Source: Muribaculaceae bacterium
GTDB lineage: Bacteria > Bacteroidota > Bacteroidia > Bacteroidales > Muribaculaceae
NCBI GenBank assembly: GCA_022508985.1
Contig: JAFLUA010000001.1
Span: 124,001 to 188,000, forward strand
Length of the DNA stretch: 64,000 nt
Reading direction: 5' to 3'
Positions 1 to 9,293 of this stretch are shown piece by piece. A program made the position numbers and the translations under genes. The notes below the pieces were generated by a model, which was not told where the DNA came from, made no database searches, and was given only the letters and a program-made list of their open reading frames with translations. Numbering within the stretch: the stretch's first letter is position 1; each line of letters opens with the position of its first letter.

Positions 1-323
1 GCCTACCGGTGTCGGTGAGAAATTTCATGAGGATGGTTGAGGCATTTATCATGCGTATAAGAAAAAAAGAACAAGTATTATCAGTCGAGTTTTTAGAGGA
101 GGCGATGCCTGAAGCTAAACGTGTGCTTGTTGTTGATGATGCAGTAGATAGCGGCCGCACTCTCAAAAGCGTCCTTGAGGCTTTGAATGGCGGGCCTGAA
201 GTACGCTCTGCCACAATAACTATTACAACATCTTCGCCATACGTTGCGCCTGATTATTATCTGTATAACGATAAAACGCTCATAAGATTTCCATGGTCGA
301 AAGATTATCGTCACGAAGAATAG
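1..323 (+). CDS. phosphoribosyltransferase, C-terminal part (5' end outside window)
   Basis: The reading frame is open to the left edge (codons in frame with position 3), so only the last ~107 residues are visible. A textbook PRPP-binding loop, VLVVDDAVDSGRT, is seen: hydrophobic strand, two Asp, then a Gly/Thr turn. This is the signature of type I phosphoribosyltransferases that move phosphoribose from PRPP to a base or other acceptor. The substrate cannot be told from this fragment because the N-terminal hood is missing. It ends 31 nt inside the HAD phosphatase gene, so the two are probably translated from one message. The GTG at 9 and later ATGs are internal, not real starts. Confidence 0.8.
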   Translation, partial: LPVSVRNFMRMVEAFIMRIRKKEQVLSVEFLEEAMPEAKRVLVVDDAVDSGRTLKSVLEALNGGPEVRSATITITTSSPYVAPDYYLYNDKTLIRFPWSKDYRHEE

Positions 324-925
324 TAGTTGTCGATTTCGATGGCACTCTAATAGATGGTAATTCCTTACATATTTATATAAGGCTGGCTCTTCGTCGTGTC
401 GGTTTTATAAAGCGAGTGCGCATCATTTTGTGGCTAATCCTCAGAAAGTTACATCTCGTAAGTCATAAACAAATGAAATTTGCAGTATTGAGCATTATAC
501 CTCAATCAGAAAGCTTGCGAAAAGACTTTGTCAATGCCATAGAGCGCACAAAAAACGGTGTAGTAGCTCGGATTATCGAGAAATACAGAAGTAGCGGGGC
601 TGATATCATTCTGGCGACAGCCGCCGCCGATTTTTACATACCATGGGTGTGGGACGGCGATTATGTGGCAACCCGTCTTGGAGATAATCCCACAAAAGAG
701 GAGTGTCGTGCTGAAGAGAAAGTAGTAGCTGTGCGGCGTTATATGAGGCCCGATGACGTCCTTGAGGCAGTGATAACCGATCACATCGATGATTTACCCT
801 TGCTTTTGGTCGGTGCAAGAAACAACATCTTGGTAAATCCGTCGGATATGTTAATTCGAGAACTTGTTGCTCACGGAGTGTCGTGGCACGATGCTCGCGA
901 ATTCGCGCAGAGCGATATAGTTTAA
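293..925 (+). CDS. HAD-superfamily phosphatase
   Basis: A 210-residue protein with HAD motif I DFDGT at residues 14-18 (nucleophile D14, acid D16), a motif II-like LAT strand in mid-protein and motif IV TDHIDDLP near residue 165. These mark an Mg-dependent aspartyl-phosphate hydrolase of the phosphoserine-phosphatase-like (HAD-IB) type. A hydrophobic helical stretch near residues 35-55 fits a small cap rather than a clear membrane anchor. The ATG at 293 lies inside the preceding phosphoribosyltransferase gene (31 nt overlap); no better start exists before motif I. The stop overlaps that of the convergent glycerate kinase by 4 nt. The substrate is unknown; the pairing with a PRPP enzyme hints at a phosphorylated sugar or nucleotide (inference). 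Confidence 0.78.
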   Translation: MVERLSSRRIVVVDFDGTLIDGNSLHIYIRLALRRVGFIKRVRIILWLILRKLHLVSHKQMKFAVLSIIPQSESLRKDFVNAIERTKNGVVARIIEKYRSSGADIILATAAADFYIPWVWDGDYVATRLGDNPTKEECRAEEKVVAVRRYMRPDDVLEAVITDHIDDLPLLLVGARNNILVNPSDMLIRELVAHGVSWHDAREFAQSDIV

Positions 926-2043
926 TACAGTTTAGCTATCAACTCCGCCGTACGCTCAATATTACGCTTGGCAATATCGGGCTTCATGGCCTCTTCTATG
1001 CTTGTCGCCGGGTCGTTTATACAATAAAGGCCATCAAACCCCGCATCGGTAAGTAGTTCGCGGTCTCTAATAATTCCGCCTAAGGCAACGACCGGCACAC
1101 CTGCAGTTTTCGCGCGGCGAAGTACACCATAGGCTGCTTTCCCCATAAGTGTTTGGCTGTCGATGCATCCTTCGCCGGTAATTATCAAATCGGCATCGGC
1201 GATTAGAGTGTTGAAGTCGGCAATGTCGAGTATCACGTCTATCCCCGACTTAAGCTCAGCTCCAAGATAAGCGACAAAAGCGGCGCCAACACCACCGGCA
1301 GCGCCCGCTCCGTTAATACCCGATACGTTACAACCTGTAAATTCTTGCGTTATGGCCGCAAAATTGCGAAGGCCTAAATCGAGTCGCTCTGTCATTGCCG
1401 CATCCGCACCTTTCTGTGGCGCGAAGATATATGCAGCGCCATTAGGCCCGTAGAGAGGATTTTGCACGTCGCAAGCTACTGTGAAATGGGCCTCGGTGAG
1501 CTTGGGATGGATATTGGAATTGTCAACGCTAACAATGTCGATGAGTCCTTTCCCACCGGGTGAAACTGTAGCTCCGCAGTTATCTAAGAAACGATAGCCA
1601 AGGGCTGACAACATGCCAATACCTGCGTCGTTAGTGGCGCTTCCCCCGATACCAATAATGAATTGTCGACATCCCTTGTCGAGAGCATCGGCGATAATCT
1701 CGCCGAGCCCGTAGGTGTCGGTAATCCAGGGGTTGCGATCTGTCGATGGCACAAGCGTGAGACCACTTGTCGACGACAGCTCGATGTAGGCTGTTGATTT
1801 ATATGTTGCGTATTCAGCTTCTATCTCTTTACGTAAAGGGTTGCGTACCAAGCAATGATGTGTCGTGCATCGGGGGTGGAGCAACGCGGCAAGCGTACCC
1901 TCGCCACCGTCGGCGATATTTACTTTCTCAACTTGGCAGTGGGGAAGTACTCGCTTGATGCCACGTTCACAACATGAAGCAACGTCGGCAGAGTTGAGCG
2001 ATCCTTTGAACGAATCGCTTGCTATGACAATTTTACGCAACAT
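922..2043 (-). CDS. glycerate kinase
   Basis: A 373-residue protein matching the GarK/GlxK glycerate kinase family in length and motifs: N-terminal ASDSFKGSLNS, the Gly-rich IGGSATNDAG region near residue 155, an AAGGVGAA loop and the C-terminal TGEGCIDSQT motif. These enzymes phosphorylate D-glycerate to 2- or 3-phosphoglycerate in the cytoplasm and feed glycolysis. The ATG at 2043 is the natural start and leads straight into the conserved segment. A strong terminator for the upstream EF-G-like gene lies about 20 bp before the start, so this gene needs readthrough or a promoter inside that short gap; I could not assign one. Confidence 0.9.
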   Translation of the reverse strand: MLRKIVIASDSFKGSLNSADVASCCERGIKRVLPHCQVEKVNIADGGEGTLAALLHPRCTTHHCLVRNPLRKEIEAEYATYKSTAYIELSSTSGLTLVPSTDRNPWITDTYGLGEIIADALDKGCRQFIIGIGGSATNDAGIGMLSALGYRFLDNCGATVSPGGKGLIDIVSVDNSNIHPKLTEAHFTVACDVQNPLYGPNGAAYIFAPQKGADAAMTERLDLGLRNFAAITQEFTGCNVSGINGAGAAGGVGAAFVAYLGAELKSGIDVILDIADFNTLIADADLIITGEGCIDSQTLMGKAAYGVLRRAKTAGVPVVALGGIIRDRELLTDAGFDGLYCINDPATSIEEAMKPDIAKRNIERTAELIAKLY

Positions 2044-2055
2044 CGTGGTAATAAA

Positions 2056-2100
2056 ATCTAAAAAGACGCCCCGATTGTCGGAATGGCATATCGGGGCGTC
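2056..2100 (-). terminator. Rho-independent terminator of the EF-G2-like gene
   Basis: A perfect 10-bp stem, GACGCCCCGA paired with TCGGGGCGTC, spans 2065-2100 around a 16-nt loop. On the minus strand it is followed by a T run (2064 downwards). It lies just after the stop of the EF-G-like gene at 2120. Confidence 0.85.
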
Positions 2101-2119
2101 TGTATGAAGGGAGAAAAGA

Positions 2120-4276
2120 TTATTCTTCGGTGTTCTTTTCTGCGTATTCTTTGAGAAGTTTCTCTTGAACGTCGGCAGGAACGAGTTCGTAGTTAGAGAA
2201 TTTCATCGAGAAAGATGAGCGTCCGCCAGTGATCGACGACAACGAGGTAGAGTAGCTCGACATTTCTTTCAAAGGAACTTTTGCCGATAGTTTCTCAAAT
2301 CCGTTTTCGCTCGACATACCCATGATGATAGCACGACGGCCTTGGAGGTCGCTCATAACATCGCCCATAACATCGGCCGGAACGAGTACTTCAACATCGT
2401 ATACGGGCTCAAGTACTTTCGGGTTAGCTTCACGGAATGCCTGGCTGAAAGCGTTACGTCCGGCAAGACGGAACGAGATTTCATTAGAGTCTACCGGGTG
2501 CATCTTACCATCGTAGATACATACTCGGACGTCGCGAGCGTAGCTACCGGTGAGAGGACCTTGCTCCATACGGTCCATAAGACCTTTAACGATAGCGGGA
2601 ATGAAGCGAGCGTCGATGGCGCCACCTACGATACAGTTGCACACAACAAGTTTGCCACCCCATGCCAATGGTATTTCTTGGGTGTCGCGTACACTCATTT
2701 TGAATTCCTGGTTGCCAAAACGGAAGGTGTCGGGAGCCGGCATGCCTTCGGTATATGGCTCTACAATGAGGTGTACTTCACCGAACTGACCGGCACCACC
2801 CGATTGTTTTTTGTGGCGATAGTCGGCACGCGATGCGCGTGTAATAGTTTCGCGGTAAGGTATTTTGGGCTCTTCGAATACGATAGGTAATTTGTCGTTG
2901 TTTTCAACGCGCCATTTGAGAGTGCGGAGGTGGAATTCACCTTGACCCGATAGAATGGTTTGTTTCAACTCTTTTGATTGCTCAACAACCCAAGTAGGAT
3001 CTTCTTCGTGCATACGGGTGAGAATCATACTGAGTTTCTCGGCATCGCTTTCCGTTACCGGACGGATAGCACGTTGGTATTTAGGAGCAGGGTATTTGAT
3101 GAAGTCAAATACGTAGTCGCAACCTTTCTCGTTAAGAGTGTTGCCGGTGCTTACGTCTTTAAGTTTTACAGAAGCGCCAATGTCGCCTGCAACGAGTTCG
3201 TCGACCGGAGTTTTGATTTGCCCGCATACGCAGAAAATCTGAGCAAAGCGTTCTTTGCCGCCTCTGGTAACGTTTTCGAGGTCGGCACCTGCCTTGAGCG
3301 TACCCGACATTACTTTGAAGTAGCTTACTTCGCCAATGTGCGGTTCTACTGTAGTTTTGAATACGTAGATGCTGAGCGGTCCGTTGGGATCGGGCTTCAC
3401 TTCGTTGTCGGCTGTGTTTTTGGGAGCTGGCATATCGTCGACCAAAGGCACTACGTTGCCAAGGAACTCCATCATGCGGCGCACGCCCATGTCTTTTTCA
3501 GCGCTTACGCAGAAGAGCGGGAAGATAGAGCGGTCGATAAGGCCTTTGCGGATGCCAAGACGTAGCTCGTCTTCTGAGAGATGTCCTTCCTCAAAGAATT
3601 TTTCCATCAACGATTCATCGTTTTCGGCAGCTGCTTCGATGAGAGCCTGATGATATTCCATGGCGCGGTCTTGTTCGTCGGCCGGTATGTCTTCGATTTT
3701 AGGCACGCCACCCTCGGGGCCCCATGAATATTTCTTCATAAGGAGCACGTCGATAACGGCATTGAAGCCTGCACCGCATGACAATGGATATTGTACGGGC
3801 ACTACTTTCTGACCGAAAACTTCGCGCATCTGCTCGAGAACATTATCAAAGTCGGCTTTTTCGCCATCGAGCTGGTTGAGTGCAAAGACTATAGGTTTCT
3901 TCAACGACGCTGCTGTGCGGAAAATGTTTTGTGTGCCAACTTCTACACCATACTGGCCATTAACAACGATAACACCGGTGTCGGTAACGTTGAGTGCCGT
4001 AATGGCAGAGCCTACAAAGTCGTCGGCTCCGGGGCAATCGATAACGTTGAGTTTTTTGTCGAGGAATTCTGCATAAAAAACTGTTGAGAATACCGAATAG
4101 CCATATTCTTTCTCAACAGGGAAATAGTCGGATACAGTGTTTTTTGCCAAAACAGTGCCACGACGTTTTATAACTCCACACTCGTAGAGCATAGCTTCTG
4201 CGAGAGTGGTTTTACCTGAGCCTTTGCTACCAAGCAAGGCTATGTTTCTAATGTCTTTTAATTGGTAGTTTTTCAT
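2120..4276 (-). CDS. fusA2: EF-G2-like translation factor with degenerate GTPase domain
   Basis: A 718-residue EF-G-shaped protein: N-terminal G domain, domain II, and EF-G domains III-V (domain IV around VHLIVEPYTEG, domain V near the C-terminus). The nucleotide motifs depart from housekeeping EF-G. G1 is GSKGSGKT (16-23), the switch I RGIT is YGYS (58-61), switch II DTPGH is DCPGA (80-84), and NKxD is NQLD (134-137). The catalytic His is therefore Ala84 and the switch I Thr is Ser61. It resembles the Bacteroides EF-G2 paralogue, reported to support translation in the gut without GTP hydrolysis. It is monocistronic, divergent from lon, and ends at a strong terminator. The housekeeping fusA is not in this window. 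Confidence 0.9.
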   Translation of the reverse strand: MKNYQLKDIRNIALLGSKGSGKTTLAEAMLYECGVIKRRGTVLAKNTVSDYFPVEKEYGYSVFSTVFYAEFLDKKLNVIDCPGADDFVGSAITALNVTDTGVIVVNGQYGVEVGTQNIFRTAASLKKPIVFALNQLDGEKADFDNVLEQMREVFGQKVVPVQYPLSCGAGFNAVIDVLLMKKYSWGPEGGVPKIEDIPADEQDRAMEYHQALIEAAAENDESLMEKFFEEGHLSEDELRLGIRKGLIDRSIFPLFCVSAEKDMGVRRMMEFLGNVVPLVDDMPAPKNTADNEVKPDPNGPLSIYVFKTTVEPHIGEVSYFKVMSGTLKAGADLENVTRGGKERFAQIFCVCGQIKTPVDELVAGDIGASVKLKDVSTGNTLNEKGCDYVFDFIKYPAPKYQRAIRPVTESDAEKLSMILTRMHEEDPTWVVEQSKELKQTILSGQGEFHLRTLKWRVENNDKLPIVFEEPKIPYRETITRASRADYRHKKQSGGAGQFGEVHLIVEPYTEGMPAPDTFRFGNQEFKMSVRDTQEIPLAWGGKLVVCNCIVGGAIDARFIPAIVKGLMDRMEQGPLTGSYARDVRVCIYDGKMHPVDSNEISFRLAGRNAFSQAFREANPKVLEPVYDVEVLVPADVMGDVMSDLQGRRAIIMGMSSENGFEKLSAKVPLKEMSSYSTSLSSITGGRSSFSMKFSNYELVPADVQEKLLKEYAEKNTEE

Positions 4277-4601
4277 TATATCAGTCTTTAATTATTGTTC
4301 AAATTATGGTGTGTGTAATTTCGGTGTGCAATTTTAATGAAAATTTTTGAAGAAAGCAACAATAGTAGCAATGTTTCATAACATAAAATGAAAAATTATA
4401 CCTTTGGGGCAATTTTTATCAACACAAAGCCGCCAATCGGTCGGTAGTCGGGAAATTTGCAACACTCGGCACTATAGCTGCCAATGGCCTGTAACTAAAA
4501 GAATTAAATAGAATTTATTGTCGGTGCAATGCTGTTAGCACAATTTTTAGTAACTTTGGCCTTGTTTTTGCTATAGGTAAAAAGAATCATTAGTAAGAAA
4601 T
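4277..4601. promoter_or_regulatory. divergent intergenic region between EF-G2-like gene and lon
   Basis: This 325-bp gap has no credible ORF and must hold promoters for both divergent genes. On the plus strand, TAACTTTG at 4551-4558 matches the Bacteroidota -7 consensus TAnnTTTG, 43 nt before the lon ATG, but no TTG lies at the usual distance. TACCTTTG at 4399-4406 also fits the -7 pattern. On the minus side the best candidate for the EF-G2-like gene is an imperfect TAATTTG about 30 nt before its start. The leaders are long enough for extra control, but I see no clear hairpin or operator. Confidence 0.45.
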
Positions 4602-7016
4602 ATGAATAATAACAATAACGACGTCGATACACTTGGAATACAACGAATAGAAATAGATTTGTCGCGCTTCGATAAAGAGGCCGACAGTGAACATCTATTG
4701 ATTTTACCAACGCGAAATCTTGTCTTGTTTCCCGGTTTAACGATAAGCTTTGAATTGGGACGAGAGAATTCGCTGAAACTCGCGCGATATGCCACCGATA
4801 GCGCCACACCTATAGGCATCGTTTGTCAGATTTTCCCCGACGAAGAATTTCCGGCTATCACAACCGGACTATATAAGTATGGTACTCTTGCCGACGTTTT
4901 GAATATTTTCGAGCGCCCCGACGGCACTCATTCGGCATTGGTTAGAGCACGTGGTAAATTCCGTATTCTCGGACGCAGTGCAACACCTGCCGAGGTAGGA
5001 TCCTTGGCCGCTCGCGTTAAGTTTATACCCGATGAACCTGCTACAGACGGGTTTGAATTCGACCTCGCCTGTGATCAAATACGAGTAGTGGCAAATCGGG
5101 CACTTAACGATTCCGACCCTAACGGTCTGTTGGCTGCCATAGGGCAAATGAAAGAAAACGACACCATGCTCAACTTCTTATGTACCAATCTCCCGGTTGA
5201 TACTAAGATAAAAAACGGCTTGCTCTCAAAATCGCGTTTGACCGACCGCGCCATCGGACTTCTGGGTGAACTTAACATTTTCGATGAGAGAATGAAAGTG
5301 ACTCGGGAGATAATGAAGAAGGCTCAACGCTCGATGGAGGAGAATCAGAAGAACGCTTTTCTTCAGCAACAGATGGACGCTATTCGTGACACGCTATACG
5401 GTGGCGCCGACGAGGCCGATGAATTGTTGGCGAAAGCCGAAGAGGCTGATATGCCCGAAAAAGTATTCGAGCTCTTCAATAGAGAAATCGAAAAGTTGAG
5501 GCGTTATAATCCCTCTTCGCCCGATTATTCAGTGCTGTATAGCTATCTTGATACTCTTGCGGCCTTGCCTTGGAGCGCTTCTACCATGTCGTTCGCAACT
5601 CTCGATAGCGCTACAGCTATCCTTAATGCCGACCATTACGGCCTTGAAAAAGTTAAAGAGCGTATCGTTGAACAGCTCGCAATGTTGTTGCACAACCCCG
5701 ACGGGCGAGCTCCGATAATCTGTCTGGTGGGAGCACCGGGTGTTGGTAAAACGTCGGTTGGCAAGTCGATAGCTCGTGCTCTGGGGCGTAAATATGAGCG
5801 AGTATCGTTTGGAGGTTTGCACGACGAAGCTGAGATACGAGGTCATCGTAGAACATACATAGGCGCTATGCCGGGACGAATTATCGATGCTATACGCCGT
5901 GCCGGTGTAAATAATCCTGTTTTGCTTCTTGATGAAATAGATAAAATAGGCAATGATTATAAGGGAGACCCCGCAGCGGCTCTATTGGAGGTTCTCGACC
6001 CGGAGCAAAACTGTCATTTCCATGACAATTACATTGATGTCGATTTCGATTTATCGGACGTGCTGTTTATTGCAACGGCAAACACGCTCTCTACCATAGC
6101 TCGGCCATTGCTCGACCGTATGGAGATTATTGACATCAGTGGTTATCTTCTTGAAGAAAAAATGGAGATAGCGCGTCGCCATCTTATTCCTCGATTACTC
6201 GAGACAGATAAACTTGAGGCTAAAGAATTGCAAATTAGCGATGATGCATTGAAAGCAATCATAAGCAACTACACAGCCGAAAGCGGTGTGCGTGCCCTTG
6301 AGAAAAAACTTGCAGCGATAGCGCGCAAAGCCGTGTTATACAAAATGCAAGGAAAAAATTTCCCTGCGCCGGTTGAGCCTCAGCACCTTTATGAATTGTT
6401 GGGCCTGGCGCCTTACAACCACGATAAGTACGAAGGAAATGATATCGCCGGTGTTGTTACCGGGCTCGCGTGGACCGAAGTCGGTGGTGAAATATTACTC
6501 GCAGAATCGTCGCTATCGGCATCGTCGACACCTACTCTTACGCTTACCGGTAAGCTCGGCGATGTGATGAAAGAATCGGCTACGATAGCCTACCAATGGG
6601 TTAAGGCTCACGCCAAGCAGTTGGGCATAAATTCCGAGTTGTTTGCAAAATATTCTCTTCACGTACATTTCCCTGAAGGCGCAGTGCCAAAAGACGGGCC
6701 GTCGGCCGGTATTACGATAGCAACGTCGATAGTGTCGACATTCCTTCAGAAGCGCGTAGCGCCACATTTGGCTATGACCGGTGAAATCACCCTTCGCGGC
6801 AAAGTGCTTCCTGTAGGTGGTATCCGCGAAAAGATATTAGCGGCCAAACGTGCCGGAATCACCGATATAGTAATGTCGAAGGAGAATAAAAAAGATATTG
6901 ATGATATGCCGCCGCAGTATCCCGAAGGTCTCGTGTTTCATTATGTCGACACAGTCGATGAAGTACTTGATATTGCCATAACAAAGCAGTCGGTAGCTTC
7001 GCCTATAAAGTTTTAA
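4602..7016 (+). CDS. lon: Lon ATP-dependent serine protease
   Basis: An 804-residue LonA protease with all expected parts: N-terminal substrate-binding domain, coiled helical linker, AAA+ module with Walker A GAPGVGKT (377-384) and Walker B LLLDEID (Asp444-Glu445), and the C-terminal protease domain. The catalytic dyad is visible as Ser701 in KDGPSAG and Lys744 in the GGIREK segment, with the usual 43-residue spacing. It degrades misfolded and selected regulatory proteins in the cytoplasm. The start at 4602 gives a normal length. The alpha/beta hydrolase gene follows 9 nt after the stop and may share the transcript. Confidence 0.96.
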   Translation: MNNNNNDVDTLGIQRIEIDLSRFDKEADSEHLLILPTRNLVLFPGLTISFELGRENSLKLARYATDSATPIGIVCQIFPDEEFPAITTGLYKYGTLADVLNIFERPDGTHSALVRARGKFRILGRSATPAEVGSLAARVKFIPDEPATDGFEFDLACDQIRVVANRALNDSDPNGLLAAIGQMKENDTMLNFLCTNLPVDTKIKNGLLSKSRLTDRAIGLLGELNIFDERMKVTREIMKKAQRSMEENQKNAFLQQQMDAIRDTLYGGADEADELLAKAEEADMPEKVFELFNREIEKLRRYNPSSPDYSVLYSYLDTLAALPWSASTMSFATLDSATAILNADHYGLEKVKERIVEQLAMLLHNPDGRAPIICLVGAPGVGKTSVGKSIARALGRKYERVSFGGLHDEAEIRGHRRTYIGAMPGRIIDAIRRAGVNNPVLLLDEIDKIGNDYKGDPAAALLEVLDPEQNCHFHDNYIDVDFDLSDVLFIATANTLSTIARPLLDRMEIIDISGYLLEEKMEIARRHLIPRLLETDKLEAKELQISDDALKAIISNYTAESGVRALEKKLAAIARKAVLYKMQGKNFPAPVEPQHLYELLGLAPYNHDKYEGNDIAGVVTGLAWTEVGGEILLAESSLSASSTPTLTLTGKLGDVMKESATIAYQWVKAHAKQLGINSELFAKYSLHVHFPEGAVPKDGPSAGITIATSIVSTFLQKRVAPHLAMTGEITLRGKVLPVGGIREKILAAKRAGITDIVMSKENKKDIDDMPPQYPEGLVFHYVDTVDEVLDIAITKQSVASPIKF

Positions 7017-7025
7017 GACTCAGCG

Positions 7026-8036
7026 ATGAAACATTATCTTTTCCTCATCTTGATATCAACAATATGCCTCAGTGCCAAAGCCTTTACTGAGGTTGAGTTG
7101 ATGGTATATAACAAAGACGCCGGCATTACTCTTGGCGGTACTCTTGTCGTTCCGCAAGATAGGCCCAAAGCCGCATTAGTTATGGCAACGGGCAGTGGGC
7201 AACAGAACAGAGACGAAGAAATATTAGGGCATCGACCGTTCAAAAGAATAGCTGAGTATCTCGGTGAACGTGGCTATGCCGTGCTGCGCCTTGATGATCG
7301 TGGTATCGGTGCGAGCGGAGGCGAATTCAAAGGCTCTACAAATGCCGACTTTGTTACCGATATCAGTGCCGCCGTAGCTTATGTTGATTCACTCTACAAA
7401 GGCTGTGTCCCTGTAGGCGTTCTCGGTCACTCTGAGGGTGGTACGACGGCAATTAAGATTGGTGCACATAACTCGCTGTGCCGCTTCATAATAACCCTTG
7501 CAGCGCCGGCATGGCCGGGCGACTCTATTGTTATGTCGCAGACTCGCGCTATCGCCGTAGGACAGACCGGTCGCTGGGATGCCGAACCGATACAACGCCG
7601 TATTCTCGACTATGCAAAAGGGAATCTGTCGGTAGCTATAGCCCAATCAATGATTATACAGACACTCGCTGAGCAAGTTGGGCCTGAGGCGGCAAAGTTG
7701 CCACAGGTACAAGAGCAGTTTGTAGCCGCTGCAAATGTAATGTTGTCGCCTTGGTATAGAGAATTTATGCGATATAACCCCGAAAAAGATATTAAGGCGG
7801 TAAATATCCCGTGGCTTGCACTAAACGGATCGAAAGACGTTCAAGTGGTTGTGGAAAATCTCGCTACAATTCGTGAACTTAATACCAACGTCACGACGGT
7901 GGTATTGAAAGATCACAACCATCTATTCCAGCATTGCACGTCAGGTCTTACAGACGAATATGCTTCGTTGCCGGAGGATATCTCGGAAGAAACGCTAACA
8001 ATAATTTCGGAGTGGCTCGACGCTAATTGCAAATGA
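7026..8036 (+). CDS. exported alpha/beta hydrolase
   Basis: A 336-residue protein with an N-terminal signal peptide (Lys-His, then a hydrophobic run ending near AKA at residue 20). It has an alpha/beta-hydrolase fold with nucleophile elbow GHSEGG (Ser136), an oxyanion region around ATGSGQQNRDE near residue 60 and a late His in LKDHNHLF. It resembles the secreted dipeptidyl-aminopeptidase/acyl-hydrolase type seen in Bacteroidota; the substrate cannot be predicted. It lies 9 nt after lon and its stop overlaps the next start (ATGA), so it belongs to a lon-led operon. Confidence 0.82.
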   Translation: MKHYLFLILISTICLSAKAFTEVELMVYNKDAGITLGGTLVVPQDRPKAALVMATGSGQQNRDEEILGHRPFKRIAEYLGERGYAVLRLDDRGIGASGGEFKGSTNADFVTDISAAVAYVDSLYKGCVPVGVLGHSEGGTTAIKIGAHNSLCRFIITLAAPAWPGDSIVMSQTRAIAVGQTGRWDAEPIQRRILDYAKGNLSVAIAQSMIIQTLAEQVGPEAAKLPQVQEQFVAAANVMLSPWYREFMRYNPEKDIKAVNIPWLALNGSKDVQVVVENLATIRELNTNVTTVVLKDHNHLFQHCTSGLTDEYASLPEDISEETLTIISEWLDANCK

Positions 8037-8725
8037 CTATGGAGATTAAATTTGATGATAAGATAAAAGCAGCAGCGCCGGAGTTACAGGTTATTTCGGT
8101 AGAAGCAGAAATAGACAATGCTCCTACTAACGATGCGTTGTGGAGTGAAATATGCGATTGTCAACAAAAGATACAGGCGTCGACTCCTATTGAGATGGTG
8201 CGACACCGACCTGCTATCGACGCCACGAGGCTTGTATACAAGAAATGCGGGAAAGACCCCAACCGCTACCGCCCAAGTGCGGAAGCTTTATGTCGCCGTG
8301 CTGTGAAGGGCCTTGATTTATATCGCACATTAACGGCTATCGACCTTATCAACCTCATCTCTATGGAAACAGGACACTCTATTGGTGGTTTTGATGCAGC
8401 CAAGATTGTCGGTAACACTCTTATTCTTGGAGTTGGCATCGAGGGAGAGCCTTACGAAGCAATAGGTCGAGGCGAACTCAATATAGCCGGGCTACCGGTG
8501 TATCGTGATAAAGTAGGCGGCATAGGCACTCCTACATCCGATAACGAGCGTACGAAGTTGTCGCCCGATACGACGCGTCTTCTCATGACTATCAATATTT
8601 ACGGTGTTGATAATGTATATAGCAATGATGATGTTGAAGCTTTAACTATTAGATTGTTAACTCAATATGCATCAGCTAAGAATATTTATATAAAAAGATG
8701 GAGGGTAGGTGATGAAAGTAATTGA
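8033..8725 (+). CDS. B3/B4 tRNA-binding domain protein
   Basis: A 230-residue stand-alone version of the B3/B4 domain found in the beta subunit of phenylalanyl-tRNA synthetase. The typical pattern is visible: RHRPAIDATR, NRYRPSAEAL, then LINLISMETGHSIGGFD. Such free domains are widespread, and some are thought to edit mischarged tRNA or bind amino acids, but the role is not settled. I chose the ATG at 8033, which overlaps the upstream stop as ATGA, over the in-frame TTG at 8027. The following Sua5/YciO gene overlaps its 3' end, so two tRNA-related proteins are translationally coupled. Confidence 0.82.
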   Translation: MTMEIKFDDKIKAAAPELQVISVEAEIDNAPTNDALWSEICDCQQKIQASTPIEMVRHRPAIDATRLVYKKCGKDPNRYRPSAEALCRRAVKGLDLYRTLTAIDLINLISMETGHSIGGFDAAKIVGNTLILGVGIEGEPYEAIGRGELNIAGLPVYRDKVGGIGTPTSDNERTKLSPDTTRLLMTINIYGVDNVYSNDDVEALTIRLLTQYASAKNIYIKRWRVGDESN

Positions 8726-9293
8726 GACGAAGGGTAGTGGTGTAGACCGACGTATATTGATGCAAGCTGTAGAGGCTTTGCGTAACGGAGATATTATAAT
8801 CTATCCCACCGATACCCTATATGCTTTGGGTTGTGACGCTCTTAACAATAGAGCGATAGAGCGCCTGTGTCATATTAAAGGTCTTAACCCTGATAAAAAT
8901 TATCTATCGGCAGTCTTTAGTGATTTATCGCAAGTGGCGGAATATGCTCGTATCGACAACATTGCATTCCGTATTCTCAAGCACTATTTGCCCGGACCAT
9001 ATACTTTCATTTTACCAGCGGCGACGTCGTTGCCAAAAGTCTTTAAGGGGCGAAAAAGTATAGGGGTGCGTATTCCCGACTGCGAGTTTGCCAGAGCTTT
9101 AGCCGAGGAATTAGGTAATCCGGTCCTCACATCTTCAGTCGCCGATTCGCCGGCCGATTTTGGAAATCAGTCGGAAGTAGTACTTGCAATCGACAGCGGT
9201 GAGTGTGTATTAGGCCCGAGCACGGTTGTAGATCTCATAGATAGTCGCTCTCCAGTGGTTGTTAGAGAGGGCTCCGGCTCTTTCGATTTTTAA
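8712..9293 (+). CDS. Sua5/YciO/YrdC-family protein
   Basis: A 193-residue protein of the YrdC-like fold. The family motif YPTDTLYALGCD sits near residue 33, with KGLNPDKN (the KR/K-type motif), the LPGPYTFIL segment and the SVRxP-like motif as GVRIPD. True Sua5/TsaC makes threonylcarbamoyl-AMP for the t6A37 tRNA modification; the YciO branch has the same fold and a weaker or different activity. The short length and lack of a C-terminal Sua5 domain fit YrdC or YciO. The ATG at 8712 is preferred over GTG 8709. It overlaps the upstream tRNA-binding-domain gene by 14 nt and converges on the flippase gene with a 4-nt stop overlap. Confidence 0.85.
   Translation: MKVIETKGSGVDRRILMQAVEALRNGDIIIYPTDTLYALGCDALNNRAIERLCHIKGLNPDKNYLSAVFSDLSQVAEYARIDNIAFRILKHYLPGPYTFILPAATSLPKVFKGRKSIGVRIPDCEFARALAEELGNPVLTSSVADSPADFGNQSEVVLAIDSGECVLGPSTVVDLIDSRSPVVVREGSGSFDF

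Noticed and set aside
2342-3565. Long ORFs on the plus strand opposite the EF-G2-like gene
   Set aside because: They are antisense shadows of a well-supported gene; no family motif, signal peptide or start context.
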